From contig CAVOIP010000005.1 in assembly GCA_963696105.1 (NCBI GenBank), forward strand, positions 992,001 through 1,056,000: a stretch of DNA of 64,000 nucleotides. The letters run 5' to 3'. The position numbers were made by a program, and so were the translations under genes. Numbering within the stretch: the stretch's first letter is position 1; each line of letters opens with the position of its first letter. Origin of the DNA: CAVRTM01 sp963696105 (GTDB lineage: Bacteria; Actinomycetota; Actinomycetes; Actinomycetales; Dermatophilaceae). Shown here in pieces: positions 52,529-60,790 of the stretch. The notes beneath the pieces were generated by a model, which did no database searches, was not told the origin of the DNA, and worked only from the letters and a program-made list of their open reading frames with translations.

Positions 52529-53917
52529 TCAGTACGTGACGGCGGGGACGACCACCGGACGGTCGCCTCGCGACGGGGGCGGCAGCTCGCGTCGGGCGTA
52601 GGTCGCCATGAGCACGGCGGCGACGACGCCGATGACGGCGTACAGCAGGAAGAACGCGACGATGCTGACGGCGACCTCGGCGGTGCTGACCGACGGTGAC
52701 ACGCCGTTCCTGGTCAGCTGGAGGCCCTGGACGATCCACGGCTGACGGCCGTTCTCGGTCAGCAGCCACCCCGCGGTGTTCATGACGAAGGGCAGTGCCG
52801 CGGCCCAGACGGCCAGGCGCAGGAATCGCGGGGAGGTGTGCAGCCGGCCGCGGCTCAGCAGCCACAGCCCGAAGCCGCCGATGAGGAACAGCAGCCCCGC
52901 CGTGTAGGCCATCACCCGCATCGACCAGTACTGGATGAAGACGTTGGGAACGTAGTTCCCCGGGCCGTAGTCGCTCGTGTACTGCGCCTGGACGTCGTTG
53001 AGCCCCAGGACCTGTCCGTTCCAGGAGTTGGTCGCGAGCAGCGAGAGCAGGTGCGGGACCTGGATGATCTTGACGGGCGTGTGGTCCTCGTTCCCGCCGC
53101 CGACCTGGAAGAGCGAGAACGAGCACGGCTGGCACGTCGTCCACTGCGCCTCGGAGGCGGCGATCTTCATCGGCTGGTACGTCGCCTCGGTCACGCCCAG
53201 CTCACTGCCGACGACCATGCCGAGGAACGCCGCGGGGACGAGCACCGCCAGGGCGAGCCGCGCCGCGGGGCGGAAGACGTCCGGTGCCGCGCCGCGGCGC
53301 AGCTGCCAGGCGGCCACGGCGAGCATGACCGCCGACGCGGTGGTCAGCGAGGCGAGCAGCACGTGCACGTACCCGCGCAGGAACACCGGGTTCGTCATGA
53401 CGGCCCAGATGTTGTCCAGCTGCGGCCGGCCGGTCGCCGGGTCGGTGGTGTAGCCGACCGGGTGCTGCATCCACGAGTTGGCGGCCATGATGAACGCCGC
53501 GGAGAGCACCCCACCGAGTGCGACGGCCCAGATGGTGGCGAGGTGCACCCGCCGCGACAGGATCTCCCACCCGAACAACCACAGGCCGAGGAAGGTGGAC
53601 TCGAGGAAGAACGCGGCGAGCCCCTCCATCGCCAGCGGGGCCCCGAACACGTCACCCACCGTGCGCGCGTACGTCGACCAGTCCATGCCGAACTGGAACT
53701 CCTGCACCAGGCCGGTGACGACACCGACCGCGACGCCGATGACCAGCAGCGTCCCGAAGAACCGGGTCAGCCGCAGGTAGTCCTCGCGCCCGGTGCGGTA
53801 CCAGAAGGTCTGCAGCAGCGCGGTGAGGATGCCCAGGCCGATGGTCACCGGGACGAAGAGGAAGTGGTAGATCGAGGTCATGGCGAACTGCAGCCGAGCG
53901 AGGTCGAGCTGGCTCAT
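52529..53917 (-). CDS. cydA: Cytochrome bd ubiquinol/menaquinol oxidase subunit I
   Basis: 462 aa haem-carrying subunit. The N-terminal LARLQFAMTSIYHFLFVPVT holds the conserved His for high-spin haem. The quinol-binding Q-loop is short, and the invariant GRQPW appears in LLTENGRQPWIVQGL. It oxidises quinol and reduces O2 with high affinity, so it is used at low oxygen. ATG 53917 has AGGGAG upstream; the longer frame is unsupported. It heads cydABDC, with a hairpin in its leader. Confidence 0.96.
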   Translation of the reverse strand: MSQLDLARLQFAMTSIYHFLFVPVTIGLGILTALLQTFWYRTGREDYLRLTRFFGTLLVIGVAVGVVTGLVQEFQFGMDWSTYARTVGDVFGAPLAMEGLAAFFLESTFLGLWLFGWEILSRRVHLATIWAVALGGVLSAAFIMAANSWMQHPVGYTTDPATGRPQLDNIWAVMTNPVFLRGYVHVLLASLTTASAVMLAVAAWQLRRGAAPDVFRPAARLALAVLVPAAFLGMVVGSELGVTEATYQPMKIAASEAQWTTCQPCSFSLFQVGGGNEDHTPVKIIQVPHLLSLLATNSWNGQVLGLNDVQAQYTSDYGPGNYVPNVFIQYWSMRVMAYTAGLLFLIGGFGLWLLSRGRLHTSPRFLRLAVWAAALPFVMNTAGWLLTENGRQPWIVQGLQLTRNGVSPSVSTAEVAVSIVAFFLLYAVIGVVAAVLMATYARRELPPPSRGDRPVVVPAVTY

Positions 53918-53937
53918 GCGCTGCTCCCTGGGTTGGC

Positions 53938-53986
53938 GGGGCCGGTTCCGAGGGGACACCTGCAGGCTCTTCCCGGCACCGGCCCC
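53938..53986 (-). promoter_or_regulatory. Inverted repeat in the cydA leader
   Basis: GGGGCCGGT (53938-53946) and ACCGGCCCC (53978-53986) are perfect 9-bp arms with a 31-nt loop, 21 bp upstream of cydA. It could be an RNA leader hairpin or operator. No Rex-type TTGTGA-N6-TCACAA site was found in this 125-bp divergent gap, although TGTG-C-CACA occurs at 54023-54031. Confidence 0.35.
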
Positions 53987-54042
53987 GGGCATCACCCGCT
54001 GCGGATGATGCGCGGCCACGCCTGTGCCACAAGCGTCGTGGG

Positions 54043-55623
54043 ATGGACGAGACTCAGCACTACGACGCCATCGTGATCGGCACCGGCGCGGGCGGAGGGA
54101 CGCTGGCGCACCGGCTCGCCCCCACGGGCAAGCGGATCCTGATGCTGGAGCGCGGGGACTACCTGCCGCGCGAGCGCGACAACTGGGACTCCAGCGCTGT
54201 GTTCGTCCGCGGCAAGTACCGCGCGCCGGAGTACTGGTACGACGGGCACGGCAACGAGTTCCCGCCCGAGGTCAACTACTACGTGGGGGGCAACACCAAG
54301 TTCTACGGCGCGGCGCTGTTCCGCCTGCGGCCGGAGGACTTCGGCGAGATCCGTCACCACGGTGGCCTGTCGCCGGCGTGGCCGATCAGCTACGCCGACC
54401 TGGAGCCGTACTACACCCAGGCCGAGCAGCTCTACCGCGTTCACGGGCGCCACGGGGAGGACCCCACCGAGGGACTGAGCAGCGCGCCGTACCCGTTCGG
54501 CCCGGTCGAGCACGAGCCGCGGATCCAGCAGCTCAGCGAGGACCTGCAGAAGCAGGGCCTGCACCCGTTCCACCTCCCGATCGGGGTCGACCTCGTCCAG
54601 ACCGACGCCGGCCGGGCAGCGCGCCACAGCAGGTGCATCCGCTGTGACCGGGTCGACGGGTTCCCGTGCCTGCTCGACGCCAAGTCGGACGCGCAGGTCA
54701 TCTGCGTGGACCCGGCACTGGAGCACCCGAACGTCGAGCTGGTGACCAACGCCCAGGTCCTGCGCCTGGAGACGGACCCGGGTGGCCACACGGTCACCGG
54801 CGTGAGCACCGTGCTCGAGGGCGAAACACAGGCCACCTTCACCGCCGACATCGTCGTCGTTTCGTGCGGCGCGGTGAACTCCGCTGTGCTGCTGCTGCGC
54901 TCGACCAGCGACGCCCATCCGCACGGGCTCGCCAACAGCTCCGGTGTCGTGGGCCGCAACTACATGCGGCACAACAACCTGGCGCTCATGGCTGTTTCGG
55001 AGGAGCCGAACCCGACGCAGTTCCAGAAGACCCTCGCCCTCAACGACTGGTACTCAGGGGCGGACGACTGGGACTACCCGCTGGGTGGCATCCAGATGCT
55101 CGGCAAGTCCGACACGGAGCAGGTCCGCAGCGGCGCGCCGCGATGGGCCGGCAAGCTGTCCCCCGACATGCCTTTCGAGGTGGTCGCCCGGCACGCCGTC
55201 GACTTCTGGCTGTGCGGGGAGGACCTGCCGCAGCCGGAGAACCGGGTGACGCTCGGAGCCGACGACCGGATCCACCTGGCCCTGGACGAGAAGAACAACA
55301 TCGAGGGGGTGCGCCGCCTGCGCCACAAGCTCCAAAGCATGCTCGGCGACCTGGGCATGCACCGCGAGCACCTGCTCGACCACAGCATCTACCTGCACAA
55401 GGGCATGCCGATCGGGGCGACGGCACACCAGGCCGGGACGGTCCGGTTCGGCACCGACCCGAACAGCTCCGCGTTGGACGTCACCTGCCGGGCCCACGAC
55501 GTGGACAACCTGTACGTCGTCGACACCAGCTTCTTCCCCAGCATCGGGGCCGTGAACCCGTCGCTGACCGCCATCGCGAACGCGATGCGCGTCGGTGACC
55601 ACATCGCCGAGCGGCTGGCATGA
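54043..55623 (+). CDS. GMC-family flavoprotein oxidoreductase
   Basis: 526 aa. FAD-binding GTGAGGGTLAHRLAPTGKRI is at residues 13-32. NYYVGGNTKFYGAALFR is the active-site-side motif. The catalytic His is in IGATAHQAGTVRFG (about residue 461), followed by SLTAIANAMRVGDHIA. A Cys pair in HSRCIRCDRVDGFPC is unusual. GMC enzymes oxidise alcohols, sugars or sterols. ATG 54043 follows AAGCGT by 6 nt. It is divergent from cydA and its stop overlaps the frame of the G6PDH-like gene. Confidence 0.9.
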   Translation: MDETQHYDAIVIGTGAGGGTLAHRLAPTGKRILMLERGDYLPRERDNWDSSAVFVRGKYRAPEYWYDGHGNEFPPEVNYYVGGNTKFYGAALFRLRPEDFGEIRHHGGLSPAWPISYADLEPYYTQAEQLYRVHGRHGEDPTEGLSSAPYPFGPVEHEPRIQQLSEDLQKQGLHPFHLPIGVDLVQTDAGRAARHSRCIRCDRVDGFPCLLDAKSDAQVICVDPALEHPNVELVTNAQVLRLETDPGGHTVTGVSTVLEGETQATFTADIVVVSCGAVNSAVLLLRSTSDAHPHGLANSSGVVGRNYMRHNNLALMAVSEEPNPTQFQKTLALNDWYSGADDWDYPLGGIQMLGKSDTEQVRSGAPRWAGKLSPDMPFEVVARHAVDFWLCGEDLPQPENRVTLGADDRIHLALDEKNNIEGVRRLRHKLQSMLGDLGMHREHLLDHSIYLHKGMPIGATAHQAGTVRFGTDPNSSALDVTCRAHDVDNLYVVDTSFFPSIGAVNPSLTAIANAMRVGDHIAERLA

Positions 55624-55676
55624 GCCAGCACCCCACCGAAGCACCAGCATCCCACCGAAGGACCGGAGGACCGGCT

Positions 55677-57053
55677 GTGACAACCGAACCCATGGACGCG
55701 TTGGTCATCTTCGGGGTGACCGGTGACCTGGCCAAGCTCGAGACGTTCCCGGCCCTGGTGGGCCTCGTCGACCGGGGCGTCCTGGACGTGCCCGTCATCG
55801 GGGTCGCCAAGAGCGGCTGGGGGGTGCAGCAGCTGCGCGACTACGCCACGGAGTCGCTGCGCCACAACGGAATTGACCCCTCGAGCCCTCCGGCGGCCAA
55901 GCTGCTCGGCCTCCTGCGCTACGTCGACGGGGACCTCGGGGACCCGGCGACCTACACCGCGATGTCGGCGGCGATGGGCGACGGTGGGCGGGCCCTGTAC
56001 TACCTGGAGGTGCCCCCACCGCTGTTCGGGCGGATCGCGCAGGGCATTGCGGCGGCGGGTCGTGCGGACGGCGCACGGGTCATGGTGGAGAAGCCGTTCG
56101 GCACCGACCTGACGAGCGCGCAGAGTCTGAACGCCACGATGCACCAGGTGTTTCCGGAGGACGCCATCTACCGGGTGGACCACTGGCTCGGCCTCGATCC
56201 GCTCGAGAACGTGCTGTTCACGCGGTTCGAGAACGCGATCTTCGAGCCGGTGCTGAACCGCACCTACGTCGAGAGCGTGCAGATCACGATGGCGGAGGCG
56301 TTCGACGTCTCCGACCGCGGCAGCTTCTACGACCGCACGGGTGCGATCCGTGACGTCGTCCAGAACCACATGCTCCAGGTGCTCGCGAGCGTCCTGGCAG
56401 AGCCGCCGGCCGGGCAGGGCCCCGACACGTGGCTCGCAGCCAAGTCGAACGTCATCAGCGCGTTGCTCCCCCTGGATGCCCCCCACGTCGTGCGGGGTCA
56501 GTACGCGGGGTACCTCGACGTGCCCGGTGTGGCGCCGGACTCGACCACCGAGACGTACGTCGCGGTCCGGCTGGAGGTGGACTCGTGGCGGTGGGCGGAC
56601 GTGCCGGTCCTGATCCGCGCGGGCAAGTGCATGCCGGTCACCGCCACCGAGGTCCTGTTCCGGTTCCGGCGCCCTCCGCGCCAGGTCGCGGGCCTGGGCG
56701 AGGCGCCGGCCGGCAACAGCCTGCGCTTCCGGATCTGGCCGGACAGCGAGGTCGGGCTGTCGCTGGTGGGCAAGCGGCCCGGAGCCGAATGGGTCCCGCA
56801 GGTCGAGGAGCTGGCGTTCAACCAGCACTCGGCGCCGGACATGCGTCCCTACGACCGGCTCATCGGTGCGGCGCTGAGCGGACAGCGGTGGCTGTTCGCC
56901 CGACAGGACACCGTCGAGGCCGCCTGGCGCGTGGTCGACCCGGTCCTCGGGAACGCGACGCCGGTGAAGCCCTACGAGCGAGGCAGCTGGGGGCCGAAGG
57001 AGGCCGACGCGCTGCTGCCCTCCGGCGACCCCTGGCACGACCCGGTCGCCTGA
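55677..57053 (+). CDS. Glucose-6-phosphate dehydrogenase-like protein (divergent)
   Basis: 458 aa. The NAD(P)-binding FGVTGDLAKLETFPAL, the VEKPFG motif and the base-region AIRDVVQNHMLQVL (H231) belong to the Zwf family. The substrate-binding motif, normally RIDHYLGKE, reads RVDHWLGLD (residues 166-174), so the phosphate-binding Lys is Leu 173. Activity on glucose 6-phosphate is therefore doubtful. GTG 55677 is preferred (GGAGG 8 nt upstream); ATG 55620, overlapping the GMC stop, is in frame. It lies between GMC and NADH dehydrogenase genes. Confidence 0.82.
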   Translation: MTTEPMDALVIFGVTGDLAKLETFPALVGLVDRGVLDVPVIGVAKSGWGVQQLRDYATESLRHNGIDPSSPPAAKLLGLLRYVDGDLGDPATYTAMSAAMGDGGRALYYLEVPPPLFGRIAQGIAAAGRADGARVMVEKPFGTDLTSAQSLNATMHQVFPEDAIYRVDHWLGLDPLENVLFTRFENAIFEPVLNRTYVESVQITMAEAFDVSDRGSFYDRTGAIRDVVQNHMLQVLASVLAEPPAGQGPDTWLAAKSNVISALLPLDAPHVVRGQYAGYLDVPGVAPDSTTETYVAVRLEVDSWRWADVPVLIRAGKCMPVTATEVLFRFRRPPRQVAGLGEAPAGNSLRFRIWPDSEVGLSLVGKRPGAEWVPQVEELAFNQHSAPDMRPYDRLIGAALSGQRWLFARQDTVEAAWRVVDPVLGNATPVKPYERGSWGPKEADALLPSGDPWHDPVA

Positions 57054-57074
57054 CCGGGCTCCGGGGCACACGCC

Positions 57075-58394
57075 ATGGACACCAGGACGAGACCGCGGGT
57101 CGTCATCCTCGGAGGGGGCTTCGCCGGGCTGTTCGCGGTCCGGGCGCTGCGCCGGGCCCCTGTCGAGGTGACCCTCGTGGACCACGCCGGCCACCACCTC
57201 TTCCAGCCGCTGCTCTACCAGTGCGCCACCGGCATCCTGTCCGAGGGACAGATCGCGGCCCCGCTGCGGGACCTGCTTCGCCGGCACCGCAACGTCCGCT
57301 GCGTGCTGGCCGAGGTGGAGGACGTCGACGTCGCCGGGCGCCGCGTCGTCGCGGCCCGCCCCGGCGGGGAGCGGCTTCTGCTGCCGTACGACCACCTGGT
57401 CGTGGCCGTCGGTGTCCGGCAGTCCTACTTCGGCCATGACGAGATGGCCCGGTGGGCTCCCGGCATGAAGACGCTGGCCGACGCGCTCGCCATCCGCCGC
57501 AAGGTGTTCGGTGCCTTCGAGATGGCCGAGAGCGCCACCGACGACGCCGAACGACGCCGGTGGCTGACCTTCGCCCTGGTGGGGGGCGGGCCGACCGGCG
57601 TCGAGCTGGCCGGCCAGATCCGCGAGCTGGCCACGCGCAACCTCAGGGCCGAGTTCCGCCGCATCGAGCCCGAGGACGCCCGCGTGCTCCTGTTCGACGG
57701 TGGGGAGGAGCCCCTGGCCGCGTTCGGCCCCAGGCTGTCCGCCAAGGCGGCGCAGACCCTGGAGAAGCTCGGTGTCGAGCTGCACATGAGGTCGCGGGTG
57801 ACCTCGGTGGACGCGGGCGGGCTGTCGGCGACCGACGCTGACGGGCGCGCGACGCGCTACGACGCCGGGACGGTGCTGTGGACCGCCGGCGTGGAGGCGC
57901 CGGCCCTGACCGAACGGCTGGCGCGGGCGACCGGTGCCTCCCGCGACCGGGCCGGGCGGATCAAGGTCGGTCCGGACCTCACCGTTGCCGGTCACCCGGA
58001 GATCTTCGTCGTCGGCGACGTGATGTGCCTCGGCTCCCTGCCGGGCCTCGCCGAGGTGGCGATGCAGTCCGGAGCCTACGCCGGTCGCCGGATCCGGGGG
58101 CAGGTGTCGGGGCGGAGCCGGCACCGACCGTTCCGGTACGTCGACCTGGGTTCGGCCGCGTACATCGCGCGAGGACGGGCCGTGGTCTCCGCCGGGCCGG
58201 TGAAGCTGTCCGGTCGCCTCGGATGGCTGACGTGGCTGTTCATCCACATCGCCTTCCTGACCGGCTACCGCAACCGGGTCACCGCCGTGCTCACCTGGTT
58301 CGTCGCCTTCAGCCGCGGCGTCCGCCGGGAGCGGGCCTTCACGACACAGGAGATCGAGACCCGCGAGGACGTCTTCCAGACGGGACGACGATGA
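57075..58394 (+). CDS. ndh: Type II NADH dehydrogenase-like flavoprotein
   Basis: 439 aa. FAD-binding VVILGGGFAGLFAVRALRR at residues 9-27, HHLFQPLLYQCATGILSEGQ, the NADH site FALVGGGPTGVELAGQIREL and GHPEIFVVGDVM plus AMQSGAYAGRRIRG are those of NDH-2. A C-terminal amphipathic/hydrophobic region (TWLFIHIAFLTGYRNRVTAV) anchors it to the membrane. It passes electrons from NADH to menaquinone without pumping protons. It starts 21 bp after the G6PDH-like gene, near the divergent bd oxidase. Confidence 0.9.
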   Translation: MDTRTRPRVVILGGGFAGLFAVRALRRAPVEVTLVDHAGHHLFQPLLYQCATGILSEGQIAAPLRDLLRRHRNVRCVLAEVEDVDVAGRRVVAARPGGERLLLPYDHLVVAVGVRQSYFGHDEMARWAPGMKTLADALAIRRKVFGAFEMAESATDDAERRRWLTFALVGGGPTGVELAGQIRELATRNLRAEFRRIEPEDARVLLFDGGEEPLAAFGPRLSAKAAQTLEKLGVELHMRSRVTSVDAGGLSATDADGRATRYDAGTVLWTAGVEAPALTERLARATGASRDRAGRIKVGPDLTVAGHPEIFVVGDVMCLGSLPGLAEVAMQSGAYAGRRIRGQVSGRSRHRPFRYVDLGSAAYIARGRAVVSAGPVKLSGRLGWLTWLFIHIAFLTGYRNRVTAVLTWFVAFSRGVRRERAFTTQEIETREDVFQTGRR

Positions 58395-58644
58395 CCTCCT
58401 CCGCCGGGGGTGATGGCGCATAGCGCCCCCTGGCTCCAAGGCTCGGACCCAGGCGGCTTGCAGGGCGACGCCCTGTCCGGGGACGACAGTGGCGCGAGTG
58501 CGTCACCCGGGTTGCTGCCCCTTACCCCCTTCTTGACGACGCCGGGCTCGTCGACGCCCACCGCCGGTCCCCCGGCGCCGACCTGCTCTCCGCGCTGGCC
58601 ACCGACGACGGCCCCGAGGGGCGCGGCGGAACGCGACCTGCGAC
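58395..58644. other. Gap between ndh and FUSC-like gene; possible gene remnant
   Basis: No intact gene of good quality is seen. One frame reads GLVDAHRRSPGADLLSALAT (about 58547-58606), which faintly resembles a cytochrome P450 or similar enzyme fragment, but it is too short to identify. The rest is featureless. Confidence 0.25.
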
Positions 58645-59133
58645 GTGGTCCTGTTCGTCCTGGTGCGACGGGCGCTCGCCGTTTCCGGCTCCGTCGCGAT
58701 CGCCTTCGGCCTGCACCTGCCGAACGCCTCCTGGCTGCCCGTCGCCACGATCATCGCCAGCAAGGCGAGCGTCGAGCCGTCCCTGCTGGCGGCCGAGCAG
58801 CGCGTGGCCGGAGCCATCCTGGGCGCCGCGGTGGCCTGGCTGCTGCTGCTGACCATCGACGGCAGGCTCGCTCTGGAGATGGTCCTCGTTGTCCTCTCGG
58901 CGGTCGCGAACTCCATCCGCAACGTGAACTACGCCCTGTACACCGCCGCCGCCGCCGCGACGGTGCTGATCGCGACCGATCTTCCCCACCCCTCCAGCCT
59001 CGCGGCAGACGAACAACGAATCCTCTACACCTTCGTCGGCGTGGGAATCGGCGTTGCCGCCACGCTTCTCACGAACCTGCTCCAGAAGCACGCCTCCGCC
59101 CGGGCGGCACCGCCAGCACCTTCCGCCGGCTAG
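58645..59133 (+). CDS. FUSC-like membrane protein (half-size)
   Basis: 162 aa, with four or five hydrophobic segments. LPNASWLPVATIIASKASVE and AEQRVAGAILGAAVAWLLLL are the pore-side motifs of FUSC/aromatic-acid-exporter-like domains (fusaric acid resistance type). TLLTNLLQKHASARAAP ends the protein. Full FUSC proteins carry the module twice or with a cytoplasmic domain, so this is a half-size or truncated member. GTG 58645 has no clear ribosome-binding site, and the true start could be upstream in broken sequence. Confidence 0.6.
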   Translation: MVLFVLVRRALAVSGSVAIAFGLHLPNASWLPVATIIASKASVEPSLLAAEQRVAGAILGAAVAWLLLLTIDGRLALEMVLVVLSAVANSIRNVNYALYTAAAAATVLIATDLPHPSSLAADEQRILYTFVGVGIGVAATLLTNLLQKHASARAAPPAPSAG

Positions 59134-59215
59134 CCACACGACGCCGCGGACGGCGCCGGCCCGATCCTCGACCCCGGCACAGGTGTGCGGCCTGGGCCCG
59201 GACGGCTGGCCGGCA

Positions 59216-59256
59216 TGGCACGATGCCCGCAGCGCGGCCGCGCGGGCACCGTGCCA
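59216..59256. terminator. 15-bp hairpin between FUSC-like and oxidoreductase genes
   Basis: TGGCACGATGCCCGC (59216-59230) pairs with GCGGGCACCGTGCCA (59242-59256) with one mismatch and an 11-nt loop. It lies 83 bp after the FUSC-like stop and 42 bp before the next start. It could terminate the upstream operon or serve as an operator/leader for the flavoprotein gene. Confidence 0.5.
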
Positions 59257-59298
59257 CGTCAACCCGCAGGTGCGCCCCGGACCGGCGAGGAGCAGAGC

Positions 59299-60687
59299 AT
59301 GAGGATCGACACGGTGACGGCGCTGGCGGACGCCGAGCCGCGCGTCTACTGGCTGGACACCCCGGACCGGCCGGCGTCGCGGCAGACGCTGCAGGCATCC
59401 ACCCGCACCGACCTGGCCGTCGTCGGTGGCGGCTTCACGGGCCTGTGGACCGCACTGCTGGCCAAGGAGCGCGACCCCGGACGCGACGTCGTGCTGCTGG
59501 AGGGCGAACGCATCGGTTGGGCCGCGAGCGGGCGCAACGGCGGCTTCTGCGCGGCGAGCCTCACCCACGGCGAGGCCAACGGTCGGGAGCGTTTCCCCCA
59601 CGAGTACCCGACGCTGGAGCGGATGGGCCTGGAGAACCTCGACGCGATCGAGTCGACGGTGGCGCGTTACGGCATTGCGTGCGACTTCCGCCGCACCGGC
59701 AGCCTGGACGTCGCGACCGAGGACCACCAGGTCGATGCGCTGCGCGAGCTCGCCGCGGGCGGCGGCGGTGAGTTCCTGGACGAGGACGCCGTCCGCGCCG
59801 AGCTGCGCTCTCCGACGTACAAGGCGGGGGTGTGGGACCGGCTCGGCACGGCGCTCGTGGACCCTGCCGCACTGGCCTGGGGGCTGGCCGCGGCGGCGGA
59901 GGCGGCCGGCGTACGCGTCCTCGAGCACACGCCGGTGGTCGGTGTCACACGCTCCGGAAACGGCCTGGCGCTGCGCACCGCCAACGGGCCCACCGTGCAC
60001 GCCGACCGGGTCGCCTTGGGCACCAACGCCTTTCCCACGCTGCTGCGCCGGCTGCGGCTGCACACGGTCCCGGTCTACGACTACGTCCTGATGACGGAGC
60101 CGCTGTCCACGGCCCAGCTCGGCGCGATCGGCTGGGCACACCGTCAGGGCGTCGGCGACACCGCGAACCAGTTCCACTACTACCGGCTCACCGCCGACAA
60201 CCGCATCCTGTGGGGCGGGTACGACGCGATCTACCACTTCGGCCGCACGGTCCGCCCCGGCTACGACCAGCGGCCGGCGACGTTCCACACCCTGGCCGGG
60301 CACTTCTTCGAGACCTTTCCGCAGCTGGAGGGGCTGCGCTTCACCCACCGGTGGGGCGGCGCGATCGACACCTGCACGCGGTTCTTCGCCTTCTACGGCA
60401 CGGCCTTCTCCGGCCGCGCGGCCTACGCGCTCGGCTACACCGGCCTGGGTGTGGGGGCGAGCCGGTTCGGCGCCGACGTGATGCTGGACCTGCTGTCCGG
60501 AGCGCGCACCGAGCGCACCGAGCTGGAGAGCGTACGGCGCAGGCCGCTGCCCTTCCCGCCCGAACCGCTGGCGTTCGCGGGCATCCAGGCCACCCGCTGG
60601 TCACTGCAGCAGGCTGACCGCAACGAGGGCCGGCGCAACCTCTGGCTGCGAGCCCTCGACCGGGCGGGGCTGGGTTTCGACTCCTGA
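59299..60687 (+). CDS. FAD-dependent oxidoreductase, DAO/PuuB-like
   Basis: 462 aa. DLAVVGGGFTGLWTALLAKE (residues about 41-60) binds FAD. GWAASGRNGGFCAASLTHGE is the motif of the gamma-glutamylputrescine oxidase/glycine-oxidase-like DAO group. YALGYTGLGVGASRFGADVM near the C-terminus closes the FAD site. It probably oxidises an amine or N-methyl amino acid, giving H2O2; the substrate is unknown. ATG 59299 has GAGGAG 6 nt upstream; the longer frame lacks support. Confidence 0.88.
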   Translation: MRIDTVTALADAEPRVYWLDTPDRPASRQTLQASTRTDLAVVGGGFTGLWTALLAKERDPGRDVVLLEGERIGWAASGRNGGFCAASLTHGEANGRERFPHEYPTLERMGLENLDAIESTVARYGIACDFRRTGSLDVATEDHQVDALRELAAGGGGEFLDEDAVRAELRSPTYKAGVWDRLGTALVDPAALAWGLAAAAEAAGVRVLEHTPVVGVTRSGNGLALRTANGPTVHADRVALGTNAFPTLLRRLRLHTVPVYDYVLMTEPLSTAQLGAIGWAHRQGVGDTANQFHYYRLTADNRILWGGYDAIYHFGRTVRPGYDQRPATFHTLAGHFFETFPQLEGLRFTHRWGGAIDTCTRFFAFYGTAFSGRAAYALGYTGLGVGASRFGADVMLDLLSGARTERTELESVRRRPLPFPPEPLAFAGIQATRWSLQQADRNEGRRNLWLRALDRAGLGFDS

Positions 60688-60790
60688 GCCGCACGAGCCG
60701 CTGGATGCGGTCGTCGCTGCGCCTCCGATCGGCCCGCGGGACGGGTCGAAAGCCCCTGGCAACCGAGCCCGGCGGTGCTGTGATGGTCTG

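Noticed and set aside
54023..54031. TGTG-C-CACA as a Rex site
   Set aside because: Too short and lacks the TTGTGA-N6-TCACAA arrangement.
55620..55676. ATG 55620 as start of the G6PDH-like gene
   Set aside because: In frame and overlapping the GMC stop, but the added 19 residues are repeat-derived (CCACCGAAG twice) and lack homology; GTG 55677 has GGAGG. Kept only as an alternative.
55389..58439. Open minus-strand frame of about 1016 codons
   Set aside because: Shadow of the GMC, G6PDH-like and NDH-2 genes; no family motif and a biased composition.
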